Source: JAJPIG01 sp035531675
Lineage (GTDB): Bacteria > Desulfobacterota > Binatia > Binatales > Binataceae
Assembly (NCBI GenBank): GCA_035531675.1
Contig: DATKSL010000012.1
Location: 124,001 to 188,000 of the forward strand
Direction of reading: 5' to 3'
Length of the DNA stretch: 64,000 nt
Numbering within the stretch: position 1 is the stretch's first letter; every line of letters starts with the position of its first letter. Made by a program: the position numbers and the translations under genes. The notes under the pieces were generated by a model. It made no database searches. It was not told the origin of the DNA and saw nothing but the letters and a program-made list of their open reading frames with translations. Below are positions 32,671 through 42,121 of this stretch, piece after piece.

Positions 32671-33451
32671 TTCGGTCCACATCTCGGCGCGCGTCGCGAT
32701 CGTAAAAGCCGCCGGCTGGGCGCTGATTCTGGCCGGCCTGGCGATGCTTTCGGGATGCGCCGGGAGCGCTTCGGGCGCCTCGGCGGTGAGCTACGTCACC
32801 GAGCTCGACGCGACCCACGGACTCGCCAGCGGCTCGCCTGTTATCTACGGCGGCGCGCCCGTCGGCTCGGTCACCGGTATCGGATGGAAGCTCAACGGTG
32901 ACTCGCAGATCGACTTCGAGGTGAATTACGACGCCGCGCTGCGGGTGCATCAGGATTCGATCATGGTGCTGCGCGCCGACCCCGTACCGAGCTTGGAACT
33001 GTATAGTCCGAATCCCGGCAGTCCGGTGGCGGCGCCGGGCGCGAAAATCAACGGGGCCTCGAGTCCGGGCGAGCTGTCGGCGATGCTGGCGGCGCGCGGC
33101 TTTTCGTCCATCCTCAGTGCCGCGAGCGCGCTCAGCAGCGTGCCGTCCGTGCCGGGTTCGCCGCCGGTCGCGGCGGCGATGACGCTCGATCAGCTCCAGA
33201 AACAACTGGCCGCGTTGCAGGCCCAGGCCACGACCAACGGCTCGGCGAATACCGCGGCGACCGCGGCGCAGATCCAGGCGCTGAATCAACAGGTGCAGAC
33301 TCTGCGACAGGAAATGATAAAGCAGGGCAACAGCCCCCAGGCGCAACAACTTCGCAATGAGATCGACCAGCTCGCCCATACTCTCACCACGCCGATGACG
33401 CCGCCTCCGCCAAGCGGCGCGGGTACGCTGGTGGCGCCGCGCGTTTATTGA
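32663..33451 (+). CDS. MlaD/MCE-domain lipoprotein
   Basis: A 262-residue protein with a lipoprotein signal (AMLSGC, lipidated C32), then one MCE/MlaD domain at about residues 40-110 (VTELDATHGLASGSPVIYGGAPVGSVTGIG) and a C-terminal Ala/Gln-rich coiled coil. It should be anchored in a membrane facing the periplasm and take part in lipid or hydrophobic-substrate movement. The only upstream start available is a TTG at 32663, inside the end of the LLM gene. No MlaE permease or MlaF ATPase lies next to it, which is unusual for MCE genes. Confidence 0.8.
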   Translation: MRSSVHISARVAIVKAAGWALILAGLAMLSGCAGSASGASAVSYVTELDATHGLASGSPVIYGGAPVGSVTGIGWKLNGDSQIDFEVNYDAALRVHQDSIMVLRADPVPSLELYSPNPGSPVAAPGAKINGASSPGELSAMLAARGFSSILSAASALSSVPSVPGSPPVAAAMTLDQLQKQLAALQAQATTNGSANTAATAAQIQALNQQVQTLRQEMIKQGNSPQAQQLRNEIDQLAHTLTTPMTPPPPSGAGTLVAPRVY

Positions 33452-33537
33452 TTACGATAGGGGCCGCGCCGGTGGACACGCTCGGCGACCTGGCGTATCT
33501 GAGTTCGACAACCTTACGCGTGATCGGGAGTGATTGA

Positions 33538-35079
33538 ATGAACGGAGCAGAAAGCCTGGTTCGCACCGCTGAGGCCTGTGGCGTGACGGTATGCTTTGCG
33601 AATCCGGGCACCACCGAGATGCCGCTGGTGGCGGCGCTCGATTCGAGCGAACGTATCCGCCCGGTGCTGGCCCTGTTCGAAGGCGTCTGCTCGGGGGCGG
33701 CCGACGGTTACGCGCGGATGGCCGATGCCCCGGCCATGACGCTGCTGCATCTCGGCCCCGGCTTCGCCAACAGTATCGCCAACTTTCACAATGCGCGGCG
33801 CGCCCGCTCCGCGGTCCTCAACGTGATTGGCGATCACGCCACCTGGCATCTCCAGTACGATGCGCCGCTCACCGCTGACATCGTGTCGCTGGCCCGCCCG
33901 GTTTCCGGCTGGGTTCGTTCGGCGGCGTCGCCCGCGGCGCTCGCCGGCGATACGGCCGAGGCGATCGCGGCGGCGGGCCACTATCCGGGCAAGGTCGCGA
34001 CGCTGATCGTGCCGGCGAATTGCCAATGGGACGCTGCCGATGGTCCCGCGACTCCGCTTCCGGTGGCGCAATTGCCCGCCGTGCCCGCGCAAGCGATCAG
34101 GCAAGCGGCGGAATTGATGCGTCGCAAGCAGCCGACGGTGCTGTTTCTCGGCGGACTCGGGCTGCGCGCCCGCAGCCTGACGGCGGCCGCGCGCATCGCG
34201 GAAAAAACCGGCTGCACCCTGATGTGCGAGACCTTCCCGGCCCGCATGGAACGCGGCGCCGGTTATCCCGCGCTCGACCGGCTGCCTTATTTTCCCGAAC
34301 AGGCGCTCGAAGCGCTGGCGCCGTTCAAGCAGATGGTGATCGCGGGCGCGCCCCGGCCGGTGGCTTTTTTCGGCTATCCGAATTCGCCCAGCGTGCTGAT
34401 TCCCGACGGTTGCGAGGCGCGGATTGTGGCCGAGCCGGAGAGCGACGTGGCTGCGGCTCTGGAAGCGCTCGCCGACGAGCTCGGCGCCCCCGCCCGGCCG
34501 ACTATCGCGGATGCGGCACGCCCCGCCAGGCCCTCCGGCCCGCTGATTGCGCCCAATATCGGCGCGGCGCTGGGCGCGCTGATACCCGACAACGCGATCG
34601 TGATGGACGAGGGCGCCACCACCGGCTTCTCGGCCTACGTGACCTCGGCCGGCGCGCGGCCCCATACCTATCTCGCACTGACCGGCGGCGCGATCGGCCA
34701 GGGATTGCCGTGCGCGACCGGCGCGGCGGTCGCCGCCCCGGGCCGCAAGGTGATTGCGCTGCAGGCCGACGGCGGCGGCATGTACACGCTGCAGGCGCTG
34801 TGGACCAACGCCCGCGAGGCGCTCGATATCACGACCGTCATCTGCAACAACCACAGCTACCGGATTCTGCAAGTCGAGCTGTCCCGCGCCGGTATCACCG
34901 AGCCCGGTCCCAAGGCCCGTTCGCTGACGATGCTCGACAATCCGGAGATCAACTGGGTCGAGATGGCGCGCGGGATGGGCGTGCCGGGGGTGCGGGTCAG
35001 CAGCGCCGACGAGCTGGTGCGCGAGCTTGAACGCGCGATCCCCGAGCGCGGGCCGAATCTTATCGAGATGATGATGTAG
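33538..35079 (+). CDS. Thiamine-pyrophosphate-dependent enzyme, acetolactate-synthase-like
   Basis: A 513-residue TPP enzyme in three domains (Pyr, central, PP). The catalytic Glu is E48 in LFEGVCSGAADGYARM. The TPP/Mg motif, normally GDG(x)n-NN, reads ADG (D411 follows Ala) and ends with N437-N438 in VICNNHSY. Similar proteins are often labelled acetolactate synthase large subunit, but the length and lack of a small subunit point to a decarboxylase or lyase of unknown substrate. It has GGGAG 7 bases before the ATG. Its 3' end overlaps that of the convergent HAD gene by 20 bases. Confidence 0.87.
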   Translation: MNGAESLVRTAEACGVTVCFANPGTTEMPLVAALDSSERIRPVLALFEGVCSGAADGYARMADAPAMTLLHLGPGFANSIANFHNARRARSAVLNVIGDHATWHLQYDAPLTADIVSLARPVSGWVRSAASPAALAGDTAEAIAAAGHYPGKVATLIVPANCQWDAADGPATPLPVAQLPAVPAQAIRQAAELMRRKQPTVLFLGGLGLRARSLTAAARIAEKTGCTLMCETFPARMERGAGYPALDRLPYFPEQALEALAPFKQMVIAGAPRPVAFFGYPNSPSVLIPDGCEARIVAEPESDVAAALEALADELGAPARPTIADAARPARPSGPLIAPNIGAALGALIPDNAIVMDEGATTGFSAYVTSAGARPHTYLALTGGAIGQGLPCATGAAVAAPGRKVIALQADGGGMYTLQALWTNAREALDITTVICNNHSYRILQVELSRAGITEPGPKARSLTMLDNPEINWVEMARGMGVPGVRVSSADELVRELERAIPERGPNLIEMMM

Positions 35080-35716
35080 TCGCGGCGCCAGCGGAGTCAG
35101 CGGCAAACGCCGCCAGCCGCGCCGGCAGCTCGTCGAGAGCGGCGATACGATGGTGATGCTCGACGCGATGGCCGACCCCGATGAAGCGGATTCCGGCCGC
35201 AGTCGCCGCCTCGCGATCGATCTGGCTGTCGCCGACGTAGATCGCGTGCTGCGGCTCGACGCCGGCTCGCCGGATGCACAGCTCGAGGATATCGGGCGCC
35301 GGTTTGGGGCGGACCTTGTCGCGCGCGCTGGCGATGGCTTCGAAGATATCGGCCAGTTCGAGGTAATCGACCAGCGCCGGTACGGTCGCCGAGCGGTTGG
35401 TGGCGAGCGCCAGGCGGTAGCTGCGTTTGAGCTCAACCATGAAGGGACGCAGCTCGAAGGGCGGGCGCAGCAATTTGAAAAACGGCTCCGAATCGAGGTC
35501 CCGCGCCACCGCCTTCATGCGGGCGAGCTTCTCGAGATCGGCGCCGGCGCGCCGCTCGAACATCTGGACCGCGGCGTAATAGATTCCCTCGCGCTCCTCG
35601 GTGGGACTCAGCGGCGGTTCGCCGATCGCGCCGAAGATCGCGTTGTAGTAGGCGATATTCGCTTCGACCGAATCGAACAGCACGCCGTCGGCGTCGAAGA
35701 TAACCAGCTCGATCAT
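35060..35716 (-). CDS. HAD-family phosphatase, phosphoglycolate-phosphatase-like
   Basis: A 218-residue haloacid dehalogenase-like hydrolase. Motif I is FDADGVLFDS (D8 nucleophile, D10 acid-base), motif II the Thr in LALATNRSA, motif III KPAPD, and motif IV GDSQIDREAA. The helical cap lies between motifs I and II. It probably hydrolyses a small phosphate ester such as 2-phosphoglycolate. The gene converges with the TPP enzyme. Confidence 0.9.
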   Translation of the reverse strand: MIELVIFDADGVLFDSVEANIAYYNAIFGAIGEPPLSPTEEREGIYYAAVQMFERRAGADLEKLARMKAVARDLDSEPFFKLLRPPFELRPFMVELKRSYRLALATNRSATVPALVDYLELADIFEAIASARDKVRPKPAPDILELCIRRAGVEPQHAIYVGDSQIDREAATAAGIRFIGVGHRVEHHHRIAALDELPARLAAFAADSAGAATTSSSR

Positions 35717-35771
35717 CGCATCTTCAGCAAGCGGGCTCTCGGCTTCAGCTCTCGCGGCGGCACTGAGCCGC

Positions 35772-36311
35772 TCAGGAATCGAGCGCCCTTAAGGTCTCGG
35801 TCTTCCACTCGCTCATCAGCTTGAATTCCGGCGTGTCGCCGAACTCCTCGACCGTGGCGCGCATGATCTCGTCGTCGGACAGGCTCAGATCGAGCGGCTT
35901 CACGATCGGCTGCCGGATGTACCACGGCGTATCGCAGAAGAATTCGAGGCGATTGTTCTCGATATCGCGGTAGTAGACCGACAGCCACGAGCCGTGGGTG
36001 ATGGGCTCGATATCTTTGACGCCGTTGCGCGTCAGCAGCTCGTAGCGCTGACGCAGATCGGCCATCGAGCCGACCCGGAACGCGATGTGGTTGATGATCC
36101 GATCTTCGGGCGAGCCGGTGCGGCCGGCGGCCAGCGCCAGCATATGATGGTCGGCCTCGGGATCGAGCGTCATGAAACAGATGTCATTGCCGCGCGCCTT
36201 GCCGGAGTCGGAGAGATGGAAGCCGAGCACGTTGGTATAGAAATCCATCATCTTGTGGAAATCGTAGCAGTACAGAACCACGTGGCTGATGGTAGCTTTG
36301 CCGTATTTCAT
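35772..36311 (-). CDS. VOC-family protein, glyoxalase/extradiol dioxygenase-like
   Basis: A 179-residue protein with one VOC module at about residues 5-130 (ISHVVLYCYDFHKMMDFYTNVLGF, INHIAFRVGS, NNRLEFFCD) carrying candidate metal ligands H10, the His in INHIAF and the Glu in RLEFF. A helical tail of about 45 residues follows. It may be a single-module extradiol dioxygenase or another VOC enzyme. GGAGGAGG lies upstream of the ATG. It is followed by the HAD gene on the same strand, 55 bases away. Confidence 0.87.
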   Translation of the reverse strand: MKYGKATISHVVLYCYDFHKMMDFYTNVLGFHLSDSGKARGNDICFMTLDPEADHHMLALAAGRTGSPEDRIINHIAFRVGSMADLRQRYELLTRNGVKDIEPITHGSWLSVYYRDIENNRLEFFCDTPWYIRQPIVKPLDLSLSDDEIMRATVEEFGDTPEFKLMSEWKTETLRALDS

Positions 36312-36458
36312 GGGCGGCGCCTCCTCCGGGGCTGGTCTATAAGGATTAACATCCGCGCGCCGCGCCAACAATCGCGGCCGCGTTGCGCGATCGGCGATGA
36401 TGCGGCACCCTGTTCGGCTGGGAGATCGGCCGGCCGCCGCCCGGCGCGGTAATCGAAG

Positions 36459-37358
36459 ATGGAACAGCGCACGCTCGGCAAGACCGGGATCAAGCTCAGC
36501 GCCCTCGGTCTCGGTACTTCGGAGATCGGCTACGAGCACGTCACGCAACGCCAGATAAACGGGCTTATCAACGCCGCGCTCGATGCCGGCCTCAACGTGA
36601 TCGATACCGCCGCCTGTTACGGCGACGCCGAAGAGATGGTCGGGCGCGCCGTGAGCCATCGCCGCGCCGACTACTGCATCCTGACCAAATGCGGCCATGG
36701 AACGGGAATCAAGCTGGCCGACTGGAGTCCCGCGCTGATCGGCAAGAGTATCGAGCGGAGCCTCAAGCGGCTGCGCACCGACTATCTCGACGTGGTCCAG
36801 TTCCATAGCTGCCCGGAGGAGGTTCTGCGTCGCGGCGAGGTTATCGCCGCGCTGCAGCGCGCCCGCAGCGAGGGCAAGACCCGCTTTATCGGCTACAGCG
36901 GCGACGGCGCGGCGGCGCAACTCGCGGTGCGCTCGGAAGTTTTCGACACCCTCCAGATTTCGGTCAGTATCGCCGACCAGGAGGCGATCGAGGGCGCTAT
37001 CGCGGCGGCTCGCGCGCGCCACATGGGCGTGATCGCCAAGCGCCCGATCGCCAACGCAGCGTGGCTGGCGGCGCCGGACAGCGCCATGGACTGGTACTTT
37101 CGGGTCTATCGCGAGCGGCTCCAGAAGCTGGGCTACGGGTTTTTGCACGAGGACGCGAAGAGCTCGGTCGGCGCCGCGCTCCGGTTCACGCTCAGCGTGC
37201 CGGGGGTTCATACCGCGATCGTCGGCACCACCAAGCCGCGACGCTGGAGCCAGAATGCGGCGCTGGTCGCGGCCGGCAAGCTTAAACCGATACAGTACGA
37301 CGCGATTCGGGCGCGCTGGCGCGCGGTGGCCGACGCCTCATGGGTCGGCCAGCGTTAG
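36459..37358 (+). CDS. Aldo/keto reductase
   Basis: A 299-residue (beta/alpha)8 NAD(P)H-dependent oxidoreductase. The catalytic tetrad is D49, Y54 (DTAACYGDAE), K77 (ILTKCG) and H116 (VVQFHSCPE). It starts MEQRTLGKTGIKLSALGLGT, as family members do. It diverges from the VOC gene over 147 bases and is followed 2 bases later by an ABC ATPase gene. The substrate is unknown. Confidence 0.92.
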   Translation: MEQRTLGKTGIKLSALGLGTSEIGYEHVTQRQINGLINAALDAGLNVIDTAACYGDAEEMVGRAVSHRRADYCILTKCGHGTGIKLADWSPALIGKSIERSLKRLRTDYLDVVQFHSCPEEVLRRGEVIAALQRARSEGKTRFIGYSGDGAAAQLAVRSEVFDTLQISVSIADQEAIEGAIAAARARHMGVIAKRPIANAAWLAAPDSAMDWYFRVYRERLQKLGYGFLHEDAKSSVGAALRFTLSVPGVHTAIVGTTKPRRWSQNAALVAAGKLKPIQYDAIRARWRAVADASWVGQR

Positions 37359-37360
37359 CC

Positions 37361-38191
37361 ATGGCGCGGAAATCGGCAACCATGAAACGTACGGCGGCGG
37401 CGGTGATCGAGGTCGCGGGCCTCAGGGTCGAGCGCGACGCCGTGATTCTCGATTCGATCGATTGGCGGGTCGAGCGCGGCCAGCATTGGGCCGTGCTGGG
37501 CGCCAACGGCTCGGGCAAGACCTCGCTGCTGAGCGCGCTCACCGGCTACCTGGCGCCGACCGCCGGCGCAATCGCGGTGCTGGGTGAAACCTACGGCCGC
37601 GCGGACTGGCGCGCGCTGCGCACCCATATCGGGATCGTCAGTTCGAGCGTTCATCAGTTGATGGCGGGGCATGAGAGCGCGCTCGATACCGTGATCGGCG
37701 GCAAGTTCGCGCAGATTGGCTACTGGGGCGAAATCGCGCCGGCGGATCGCACCCGCGCGCTTGGTATCCTGCGCAAGATCGAGAGCGGCTATCTGCGCGA
37801 TCGGCCGTGGCGCTTCCTGTCGCAGGGCGAGCGCCAGCGCGTCCTGATCGGACGGGCGCTGATGGCCGGGCCGAAGCTGCTGATCCTCGACGAGCCGTGC
37901 GCCGGACTCGACCCGGTCGCGCGCGAGCATTTCGTGCAGTTTCTGGAGCGGCTCGCACGCCGGCGCGGCGCGCCCACGCTGGTGCTGGTGACCCATCATG
38001 TGGAGGAGATCATGCCGGTCTTCTCGCACGTGCTGGTGCTGAAGTCGGGCGCGGTGCTGGCGGCCGGCGACAAGCGCCGCGTGCTGACCTCCGCCACGCT
38101 CTCGCGAGCCTTCGGCGCGACGCTGCGGCTCGGCCGCCGCAACGGACGCTACTCGGTGCGGGTCCGGCCGCGCGCCGACGTCGTGATATGA
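37361..38191 (+). CDS. ABC transporter ATP-binding protein
   Basis: A 276-residue ABC ATPase: Walker A GANGSGKTS, signature LSQGERQR, Walker B LLILDEP and H-loop VTHHVEE are all intact. It resembles the YlmA/ModF-like soluble or cofactor-importer ATPases more than a drug exporter. The ATG at 37361 directly follows the aldo-keto reductase stop. The next gene starts in an ATGA overlap and encodes a membrane protein, so the two may work together, though that protein is not a recognisable ABC permease. Confidence 0.9.
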   Translation: MARKSATMKRTAAAVIEVAGLRVERDAVILDSIDWRVERGQHWAVLGANGSGKTSLLSALTGYLAPTAGAIAVLGETYGRADWRALRTHIGIVSSSVHQLMAGHESALDTVIGGKFAQIGYWGEIAPADRTRALGILRKIESGYLRDRPWRFLSQGERQRVLIGRALMAGPKLLILDEPCAGLDPVAREHFVQFLERLARRRGAPTLVLVTHHVEEIMPVFSHVLVLKSGAVLAAGDKRRVLTSATLSRAFGATLRLGRRNGRYSVRVRPRADVVI

Positions 38192-38847
38192 CTCGAAGCG
38201 GCGATGGCGTGAGCTCTTTCAGAAAGACTAGCGAAGCCTGGCTGACTTCCCCCACCCGCGCCAGACCTATTTCCTCGTCATCCGGTGAAGATAGGCGCGT
38301 TCGGGTGCCATGCCTTATAGCGGTTCCAGCAATCTTGTTGGTGGCTTCCCCTGCGTTCGCCGACGGTATCGATATCGTGCCGGCTCTTACTTGGATCGGT
38401 GGTAAACATTCCGCCGTAGCAACGGTCGGCTTGATCGTGCTGCTGATGCTGGTGAATTACGTACTGAACTTTATCGTGATCGGCATTCCCACTATTGAGA
38501 CAGGCCCAGCGTCCGTGCGCACCGTTTCTGTAGATCTGATATTCCTCACCCTGCTTGGACAAATCGCTGATCGTTTGGGAGAAATCGCCGCACTTCTTGT
38601 GCTGCTGCCGGTTTCTTTCCTTCTTCACTTTCTTCCTTTTCGCGCCTTCACCGACTCGGAGGCCTGGGGTTGGCAACTCCTTGCTTTGTATTTCCTTTTG
38701 TCCGCATTTGCCATTTATGTTCTCGCGCTTTTTTTCCTACGGCGACGTTGGCAGGTCTCGAAACGAACAGCACGACTAATCGCCGCCGCGGCATCGATCC
38801 TGACAAATCCACTGTGGCTGATTTTGATTGGATGGCTTGCCCTTTAG
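38188..38847 (+). CDS. Integral membrane protein of unknown function, atypical base composition
   Basis: Up to 219 residues. The first 39 codons look non-conserved; a GTG at 38305 would give a 180-residue protein with a good signal peptide (LIAVPAILLVASPAFA, cleavage before DG) followed by about four membrane spans. The hydrophobic pattern supports this strand over the opposite frame. The region is visibly richer in A+T and poly-pyrimidine codons than its surroundings, which suggests recent acquisition or different constraint. The family is not recognised. Confidence 0.6.
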   Translation: MTRSGDGVSSFRKTSEAWLTSPTRARPISSSSGEDRRVRVPCLIAVPAILLVASPAFADGIDIVPALTWIGGKHSAVATVGLIVLLMLVNYVLNFIVIGIPTIETGPASVRTVSVDLIFLTLLGQIADRLGEIAALLVLLPVSFLLHFLPFRAFTDSEAWGWQLLALYFLLSAFAIYVLALFFLRRRWQVSKRTARLIAAAASILTNPLWLILIGWLAL

Positions 38848-39021
38848 CTGGCCGGTCTCTTTTTGGCCCCCCGCTCATTCCCATCGACTCCGCGAAGCAG
38901 GCCGCCCCACCTTGAAAGCCAGCCAACTACGCTGAAGCGAGGTATCGGACGACTACCCGGGGTTGCGTCGGCGGGCGGGCTCGAATAATTGATCGAAGAT
39001 ATGCTCTCCGGAGTGCTGACG

Positions 39022-39582
39022 ATGGGACGAGGATTCAGAAACTTCACACTGCTGGCGCTGACCGTCATGCTCGCGGCCACGGCCGCGTTCAGCGCCGAAT
39101 CGGATGGTTTACCGATGCGTAATACGGGACATTATGCGGTGCTCGATACCGACAAGGGCACTATCGTGATCGAACTTTACCCGGCGGTCGCGCCCAAGAC
39201 GGTCGCCAATTTCGAGAAGCTGTCGCGCGACGGCTTCTACAACGGCCTGACTTTCCATCGCGTCGAACCGGGCTTCGTGGTGCAGGGCGGCGATCCCAAC
39301 GGCAACGGCACCGGCGGCCCGGGCTACACCGTCCCGGCCGAGATCAGCCCGACCGAGCATCATCTGCGCGGCACGGTGGCGATGGCGCGGACCGGCGACG
39401 AGGTCAATCCGCAGCGCGCTTCGAGCGGCAGCCAGTTCTATATCTGCCTGGCGCCGGCGCCCTTCCTCGACCAGAAGTACACGATCTTCGGCGGGGTGGT
39501 GAAAGGGATGGACGTGGTCGACCAGATTCGGGTCGGCGATCACATCAAGCACGTCACGATCACTTCCGAAGCCCCGAAGTAA
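39022..39582 (+). CDS. Secreted peptidyl-prolyl cis-trans isomerase, cyclophilin type
   Basis: A 186-residue protein with an N-terminal signal peptide (FTLLALTVMLAATAAFSA) and a complete cyclophilin domain: FHRVEPGFVVQGGDPNGNGTGGPG includes the catalytic Arg, followed by SSGSQFYICLAPAPFLD and YTIFGGVVKGMDVVD. It should speed proline isomerisation during protein folding in the periplasm. The ATG at 39022 was chosen because GGAG lies 8 bases upstream and the signal peptide then has normal length; earlier in-frame starts exist. Confidence 0.93.
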   Translation: MGRGFRNFTLLALTVMLAATAAFSAESDGLPMRNTGHYAVLDTDKGTIVIELYPAVAPKTVANFEKLSRDGFYNGLTFHRVEPGFVVQGGDPNGNGTGGPGYTVPAEISPTEHHLRGTVAMARTGDEVNPQRASSGSQFYICLAPAPFLDQKYTIFGGVVKGMDVVDQIRVGDHIKHVTITSEAPK

Positions 39583-39745
39583 CCGCAGTTCGCGGTTTCC
39601 GATCGCAGGGGCGATGTAACCTGCGAGACATTCGGTGTTTGGTCGGGCGCGGTCGGACCGCGACCGGACGCCCGCCCGCCGACCGGCGTCGCGCTGTGGT
39701 TGTGACCACGGTGCGAGCCGGATAAGATTGTTTGACCCTTCCACT

Positions 39746-42121
39746 ATGGCTCAGACCCGTGATCGATTCGCGCTGATAGAGAACCTCTCCTCGATCAGCG
39801 GCGAACCGTCGGGCGATTTGCGCGAGACGCTCGACCTCATCGTTGCGACTATCGCCAGCGGCCTCGAAGTCGAAGTCTGCTCGCTCTACCTGTTCGACCC
39901 CAAGCGCGAGCGCCTGACGCTACGCGCGACGGTCGGGCTCGACCATGAGTCGGTCGGCAAGGTTTCGATGCGGATCGACGAGGGGTTGGTCGGGATGGTG
40001 ATCGAGAGCGGCCAGTCGCTGGCGGTGGCCGACGCGATCAGTCATCCGCGCTACAAGTATTTCCCCGAAACCGGCGAGGAGCGCTATCACACCTTTCTCG
40101 GCGTGCCGGTGCAGAACGGGCGCCAGCGGCCGATCGGGGTGCTGGTGGTGCAGACCTTGCGCCGGCGCAAGTTCACCGCCGCCGAGATTCGCCTGCTGAA
40201 GGCGGCGGCCAACCAGGTCGGCCAGGTACTGTCGCACTATCGCCTGCGCGAAACTCTCGCCACCAAGGAAAAAGAGCGCGACGAGTATCGCCGCCGCATG
40301 ATCGAGGCGACTCGCCAGCTCAAGGACTACGAGAAGGTCGGCGGCAAGACCCGGGTCGCCGCTCCGGTCCGGATGCGCCGCCCGCGACTGGTCGGACTGC
40401 CGGCCTCGCCCGGCTTCGCCCATGGCGTGGCCCATGTGGTCGGCACCTTCCTCAGCACCATCGATCGGACCCGGCGGTCGCGCGACGTCAAGGGCGAGAT
40501 GCGGCGCTTCGATGAGGCGCTGGGGCGCTCGCTGGCGGAACTGGCGGCGCTCAAGGTGCGGATGGCGCCGCTGATGTCGGAGGCCGACCTGCGGATCTTC
40601 GATGGCCATCGCATGATCCTCGAGGACGAGGAGTTCATCGGCCGGATTCGGGTTGCGATCGAGCAGGGCTATGCGGCCGAGAGCGCGCTGTTCCGGGTGA
40701 TCGACGAGTTGTCATCCTCGATGCTGAACGTGGCGGACACCTACCTGCGCGAGCGCGTCAACGACTTTCGCGATGTCGGTCATCGCGTGCTGCGCCATCT
40801 CAAGCAGGAGGGCGGCAAGGCGCCGTTCTCGCGCCGCACCATCCTGGTCGCCGACGAGATGACGCTGTCGCAATTGACGCTGGTCTCGCACGAGCATCTG
40901 GTCGGCATCGCGCTGCAATCGGGCGGCGTCACCTCGCACGCCGCGATCCTGGCGCGGGCCTTCGAAATTCCGACCGTGGTCGGTATCGAGCATCTGATGG
41001 AGGCGGTCAGCGAGGGCGACGACCTGGTGCTCGACGGCAACTCGGGCGTGCTGTTCATCAATCCGACGGTCGAGCTCGAGCGCGAGTACGAGGGGCTGCA
41101 CAAGCGCTACGACGCCTTCAAACGGGAGCTGATGGCGGGGCCGGGCGAGGCCACCGCCACGCGCGACGGCCATCGCGTGGAGATTCTCGCCAACGTCGCG
41201 CTGCTGGCCGATCTCAATCTCGCGCTGCGCTACGGCGCCGAAGGCGTGGGCTTGATGCGCTCGGAGTTTTCGTTCCTGACCTACGAGGATTTTCCCGACG
41301 AAAACCAGCAGCTACAGCTCTACGGCAAGATGCTGGAGGCGGCGGGCGGGCGGCCGGTGACGATTCGCACGCTCGATATCGGGGCCGACAAGTATCCGCC
41401 CTACCTGCGCGTGCCGCGCGAGGAGAATCCGTTCCTGGGCTGGCGTTCGATCCGGATTTCGCTGGAGATGCCGGGGCTGTTCAAGGTCCAGTTGCGTGCC
41501 ATCCTGCGCGCCGCCGCGCATCATCACGTCAAGATCATGTTCCCGATGATCTCGAGCCTCGAGGAGCTGCGCCGCGCGCGCGACCTCCTGAGCGAGGCGC
41601 AATCCGAGTTGTTCAAGGAAGGGCTCGAGCATAATCCGCAGGTCGAGGTCGGCATCATGGTCGAGGTGCCGTCGGCGGTATGGCTGGCGCCGCGGCTGGC
41701 GCGCGAGGTCGATTTCTTCTCGATCGGCACCAACGACCTGATCCAGTACCTGCTGGCCGCCGATCGCAATAATCCCAAGGTGGCCCATCTTTATGAGTCG
41801 CTGCATCCGGCCGTGCTGGCGGCGATCGCCGACGTGGTCAACGTCGGCCGCGCGGCCGGCAAGGAGGTCTGCCTGTGCGGCGAGATGGCGAGCGACCCGC
41901 TGTGCACGCTGCTGCTGGTCGGCATCGGCCTTACGCAGTTGAGCCTGAGCCCGCTGTTCATCCCGGTGGTGCGCAAGCTGGTGCGTGAGACCGACTATCA
42001 AACGGCGCGCCTGATCGCCCACGACACGCTCGAGATGTCATCGAGCCAGGAGATCAAGGGCTATCTTATCGAGCGTTATCGCGACCTTGGGTTAATCCAG
42101 ATGGTAGAGATGTATCGATGA
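39746..42121 (+). CDS. ptsP: Phosphoenolpyruvate-protein phosphotransferase PtsP (EI-Ntr) with GAF domain
   Basis: A 791-residue enzyme. The N-terminal GAF sensor domain spans about residues 1-170, then come the EI N-terminal helical domain, the phosphohistidine domain with H398 in SGGVTSHAAILAR, and the PEP-binding barrel (LMRSEFSFL, SIGTNDLIQYLLAADRNN, CGEMASDP). It starts the nitrogen-type phosphorelay from PEP to NPr and EIIA-Ntr. Those partner genes are not in the window. No clear ribosome-binding site precedes the ATG. Confidence 0.95.
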   Translation: MAQTRDRFALIENLSSISGEPSGDLRETLDLIVATIASGLEVEVCSLYLFDPKRERLTLRATVGLDHESVGKVSMRIDEGLVGMVIESGQSLAVADAISHPRYKYFPETGEERYHTFLGVPVQNGRQRPIGVLVVQTLRRRKFTAAEIRLLKAAANQVGQVLSHYRLRETLATKEKERDEYRRRMIEATRQLKDYEKVGGKTRVAAPVRMRRPRLVGLPASPGFAHGVAHVVGTFLSTIDRTRRSRDVKGEMRRFDEALGRSLAELAALKVRMAPLMSEADLRIFDGHRMILEDEEFIGRIRVAIEQGYAAESALFRVIDELSSSMLNVADTYLRERVNDFRDVGHRVLRHLKQEGGKAPFSRRTILVADEMTLSQLTLVSHEHLVGIALQSGGVTSHAAILARAFEIPTVVGIEHLMEAVSEGDDLVLDGNSGVLFINPTVELEREYEGLHKRYDAFKRELMAGPGEATATRDGHRVEILANVALLADLNLALRYGAEGVGLMRSEFSFLTYEDFPDENQQLQLYGKMLEAAGGRPVTIRTLDIGADKYPPYLRVPREENPFLGWRSIRISLEMPGLFKVQLRAILRAAAHHHVKIMFPMISSLEELRRARDLLSEAQSELFKEGLEHNPQVEVGIMVEVPSAVWLAPRLAREVDFFSIGTNDLIQYLLAADRNNPKVAHLYESLHPAVLAAIADVVNVGRAAGKEVCLCGEMASDPLCTLLLVGIGLTQLSLSPLFIPVVRKLVRETDYQTARLIAHDTLEMSSSQEIKGYLIERYRDLGLIQMVEMYR

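Noticed and set aside
33514..35436. Open frame of about 640 codons opposite the TPP enzyme
   Set aside because: Antisense shadow; the TPP enzyme motifs on the plus strand are clear.
38278..38676. Minus-strand frame opposite the unknown membrane protein
   Set aside because: The plus strand has a signal peptide and membrane spans; the minus frame is polar with no motif. Confidence is moderate because the region is atypical.
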